A stretch of 7,722 nucleotides of DNA from Candidatus Bathyarchaeota archaeon (lineage in GTDB: Archaea; Thermoproteota; Bathyarchaeia; 40CM-2-53-6), in the NCBI GenBank assembly GCA_005883695.1, contig VBBV01000042.1, positions 1 to 7,722 on the forward strand, given 5' to 3'. Under the pieces are notes generated by a model. It was not told where the DNA came from and searched no databases. It saw only the letters and a program-made list of their open reading frames with translations. Position numbers and translations under genes: made by a program. Positions 6,315 through 7,722 of this stretch are shown here, piece by piece; the first letter of the stretch is position 1, and the number at the start of each line of letters is the position of its first letter.

Positions 6315-6599
6315 ATGCGCCGCTCTAGTATATTCAGCCGTCGAAAAACACTCGTCTTGGCTCTCCTCGCCACGGCGGTTCTTGCCGCAATGACCTACGG
6401 CGCCGTTACCTATCAGACTCCGTACGGCTGTGGCCCTAACGGAGTTGCCACCGGACCCAGTATCGATTGGCAGGTATTAGCTGAACCATGCATCTACATT
6501 TACTTCACCGGAATTGTCGGAGGAAGTGTCTTCCTGATTCTTCTCATACCAGTACCCGAGAAAAAAACTGAGGCGTCTTCCGTTGAAAATAAGTCGTAA
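6315..6599 (+). CDS. Small two-helix membrane protein with a Cys-containing outer loop
   Basis: A 94-residue protein. A basic N-terminus (MRRSSIFSRRK) precedes helix 1 (about 12-32), an outside loop (about 33-58, TYQTPYGCGPNGVATGPSIDW), helix 2 (about 59-80) and a charged tail rich in Lys and Glu. The positive-inside rule puts both ends in the cytosol. C39 and C59 both fall on the outer side and could be linked. The family is not recognised. ATG 6315 is the first Met, keeps the basic leader and lies 29 bases from the TATA-like box at 6281-6290. The gene is divergent from the cupredoxin-like gene and seems to share its promoter, so the two products may work together at the membrane. There is no catalytic motif. 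Confidence 0.75.
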   Translation: MRRSSIFSRRKTLVLALLATAVLAAMTYGAVTYQTPYGCGPNGVATGPSIDWQVLAEPCIYIYFTGIVGGSVFLILLIPVPEKKTEASSVENKS

Positions 6600-6870
6600 T
6601 CGGTTGAAAAAATCGCTCGAAACAACTCCTTCGTTCAGATTCGTTGAGTGAGATACGAGACCTGCGGCCAATGCTCGAGGAAATACGGCTATGAAGGAAA
6701 ACAATAATGCAAGAGTCTTGGTCGAAAGATACTCCACTGGCCTCGCTAGGAGACGTGAAGGGCCCACGACTCTTTCACGACCTCACGGAATAACCAATTC
6801 ACGTTCGTGGTAACCCGGTGAGGACGCCTCCTATCGCTGGGATCCATGAGGAATGAATAGAGGCTCTAGA

Positions 6871-6904
6871 CTCTAAACAGGGCGCACGAGGCGCCGGCTT
6901 AGAG
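6871..6904 (+). terminator. Two-tier stem-loop, possible terminator or leader structure
   Basis: The outer stem CTCTAA (6871-6876) pairs perfectly with TTAGAG (6899-6904). The inner stem GGCGC (6881-6885) pairs with GCGCC (6891-6895) around an ACGAG loop, with a small internal loop between. A TTTTT run follows at 6914-6918, ten bases later. This could end the transcript from the two-helix gene about 270 bases upstream, or be an upstream control structure for the BNR gene, whose TATA-like box is 55 bases on. Confidence 0.35.
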
Positions 6905-6959
6905 GAATACGGGTTTTTCAGGGGTCAGAGATGAGACTTCTTTCAGCTTCCCCTAGAAA

Positions 6960-6967
6960 CATATTAA
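6960..6967 (+). promoter_or_regulatory. TATA-like box of the BNR/Asp-box protein gene
   Basis: CATATTAA is centred about 17 bases before ATG 6980 and 35 bases before ATG 6998. Transcription would be expected near 6988-6990, after the first ATG, giving a leader of about 10 bases before 6998. This favours ATG 6998, which also has GAAGGA (6986-6991) six bases upstream as a Shine-Dalgarno-like site. Confidence 0.45.
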
Positions 6968-6997
6968 GTCAATACCTGTATGTCCGAAGGAAAACAC

Positions 6998-7722
6998 ATG
7001 TTGAAGCATATTTCTGTAGCTATTCTCCTAGCCCTCTCACTAGCCATGGTTTCCATCGGCCCGAGATCGACCGTTGCATCCCAGACCACCTACGACACCA
7101 ACACGCTAGCAGGCAAGGCGGCAGCAGTCCAAGCCGCTCAAAGCCAGGGCCTCCAGATTGGCCTGTCCAGCTTCATACTCCAGGAAGCTGACGCCAGTGA
7201 CCTGGCCACCAATCCCACACCCAACGATCCGATCACACCATCATTCGTTCTCTCGAGCAATCTCGACGGCACAGCCGTCCAAGCCCCAGACGTTACTGTC
7301 AACCAGGACACCGCGGCGGCAACCCAGAACGAACCAGTCATCGCCGTAGACCCTAACAACCCCAACCGTCTCGTCGCCGCATCCAACGACTACGTCACTA
7401 GAACATGGACTTGTACGGTCGGCGGTACGCCTTGCAGCGCTCTCGGCGACGGATACTCAGGTACATACTACTCTAACGACGGCGGCAAAACATGGTGTTG
7501 TGTCGCCACTGATCCACAGCACATTGGAACTCTAATCCCTGGTGTAGAACACCTAGTTGGTGGTCAGTATGACGCGGGAGGAGACTCCAACCTCGTCTTC
7601 GACAATAGCGGCAACGTCTACTTCACAGGCCTCGGCTTCGACCGGCTCACAGCCCCCAACACTGTCGCGGTGAACAAGGGAACCTTCGATTCCAGCGGCA
7701 ACCTCCACTGGGGATCACCCGT
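6998..7722 (+). CDS. Secreted BNR/Asp-box (sialidase-fold) repeat protein, 3' end cut by window edge
   Basis: The frame is open from ATG 6998 to the right edge (241 complete codons). An in-frame ATG at 6980 would add six residues; 6998 was chosen for its Shine-Dalgarno-like GAAGGA, the TATA position and the clean signal peptide MLKHISVAILLALSLAMV, with cleavage likely near residue 27 (TVA-SQ). After a Gln/Ala-rich leader (to about 100) comes NEPVIAVDPNNPNRLVAASN (about 111-130), typical of BNR-repeat proteins, then a full Asp-box, SNDGGKTW (about 159-166), and a second blade-like stretch, GDSNLVFDNSGNVYFTGL (about 195-212). Four cysteines (139, 146, 167, 168) surround the Asp-box. The fold is a beta-propeller as in sialidases, but most relatives are uncharacterised and catalytic residues are not visible in this part. 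Asn, Asp and Gly codons are strongly C-ending (AAC, GAC, GGC), unlike neighbouring genes, which suggests high expression or a separate origin. Confidence 0.88.
   Translation, partial: MLKHISVAILLALSLAMVSIGPRSTVASQTTYDTNTLAGKAAAVQAAQSQGLQIGLSSFILQEADASDLATNPTPNDPITPSFVLSSNLDGTAVQAPDVTVNQDTAAATQNEPVIAVDPNNPNRLVAASNDYVTRTWTCTVGGTPCSALGDGYSGTYYSNDGGKTWCCVATDPQHIGTLIPGVEHLVGGQYDAGGDSNLVFDNSGNVYFTGLGFDRLTAPNTVAVNKGTFDSSGNLHWGSP

Larger units (their letters stand above)
6600..6997. other. Gene-free region upstream of the BNR protein
   Basis: About 400 bases without a convincing gene on either strand. The only recognisable contents are the stem-loop at 6871-6904, a T5 run at 6914-6918, and the TATA-like box and ribosome-binding-like site just before the downstream gene. 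A 40-codon plus-strand frame (6691-6813) and the minus-strand frame through 6477-6767 look like chance. No tRNA or repeat array is visible. Confidence 0.5.

Noticed and set aside
6477..6767. Minus-strand frame with a signal-peptide-like start (TLALLFSFIAVF)
   Set aside because: Half of it is antisense to the two-helix protein, it needs a GTG start with no ribosome site or TATA box, and the rest has no domain.
6691..6813. Plus-strand 40-codon frame in the gene-free region
   Set aside because: Short, hydrophilic and without a ribosome site, TATA box or recognisable motif; chance length.
6931..7191. Plus-strand frame of 86 codons starting before the BNR gene
   Set aside because: It shares DNA with the BNR signal peptide in another frame; the BNR frame continues to the edge with an Asp-box.
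1..7722. CRISPR arrays, insertion sequences, tRNA or rRNA genes
   Set aside because: No regularly spaced repeats, terminal inverted repeats with a transposase, cloverleaf or conserved rRNA stretch was seen.

Overview
The window looks like a piece of an archaeal chromosome, most likely from the Thermoproteota (Nitrososphaeria- or Bathyarchaeia-like lineages) or a related group, with roughly even GC content. Four things point that way. There is a membrane-anchored winged-helix regulator with a C-terminal zinc ribbon. There is a cell-surface cupredoxin-like protein with a C-terminal membrane anchor. TATA-like boxes lie about 28-30 bases before start codons that lack clear Shine-Dalgarno sites. 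The gene set is dense in small membrane and secreted proteins. The phylum assignment is inference; no rRNA or tRNA is present to settle it.

Left part (1-2171). Two genes read leftwards. A membrane-bound one-component regulator (811-1935) is followed 80 bases later by a protein of the prenyltransferase/squalene-cyclase-like alpha/alpha-toroid fold (1-730), which runs off the left edge. A 227-236 base intergenic region separates the regulator from a divergent four-helix membrane protein (2172-2735).

Middle part (2172-4745). The membrane-protein gene overlaps tail to tail with a leftward run of three closely spaced genes: a GNAT acetyltransferase (3422-3868), a small secreted or anchored protein (3070-3369) and a three-helix membrane protein (2677-3009). 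Divergent from the acetyltransferase is a CDF-like cation transporter with a ten-cysteine, metallothionein-like N-terminus (3921-4688).

Right part (4746-7722). A long anchored surface protein with a cupredoxin-like domain that has lost its type-1 copper ligands (4746-6257) is divergent from a 94-residue two-helix protein (6315-6599). One TATA-like box lies exactly midway between their proposed starts. A 380-398 base gene-free region follows, containing a two-tier stem-loop. The window ends inside a secreted BNR/Asp-box (sialidase-fold) protein (6998-7722).

Functionally, most of the window faces the cell envelope: one sensor-regulator, metal-transport and cupredoxin-like proteins, and several cysteine-paired exported proteins. 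No mobile element, CRISPR array, defence island or RNA gene was seen. The most unusual items are the Cys-rich transporter, the ligand-less cupredoxin with its shared midpoint promoter, and the overprinted basic tail of the 187-residue membrane protein.
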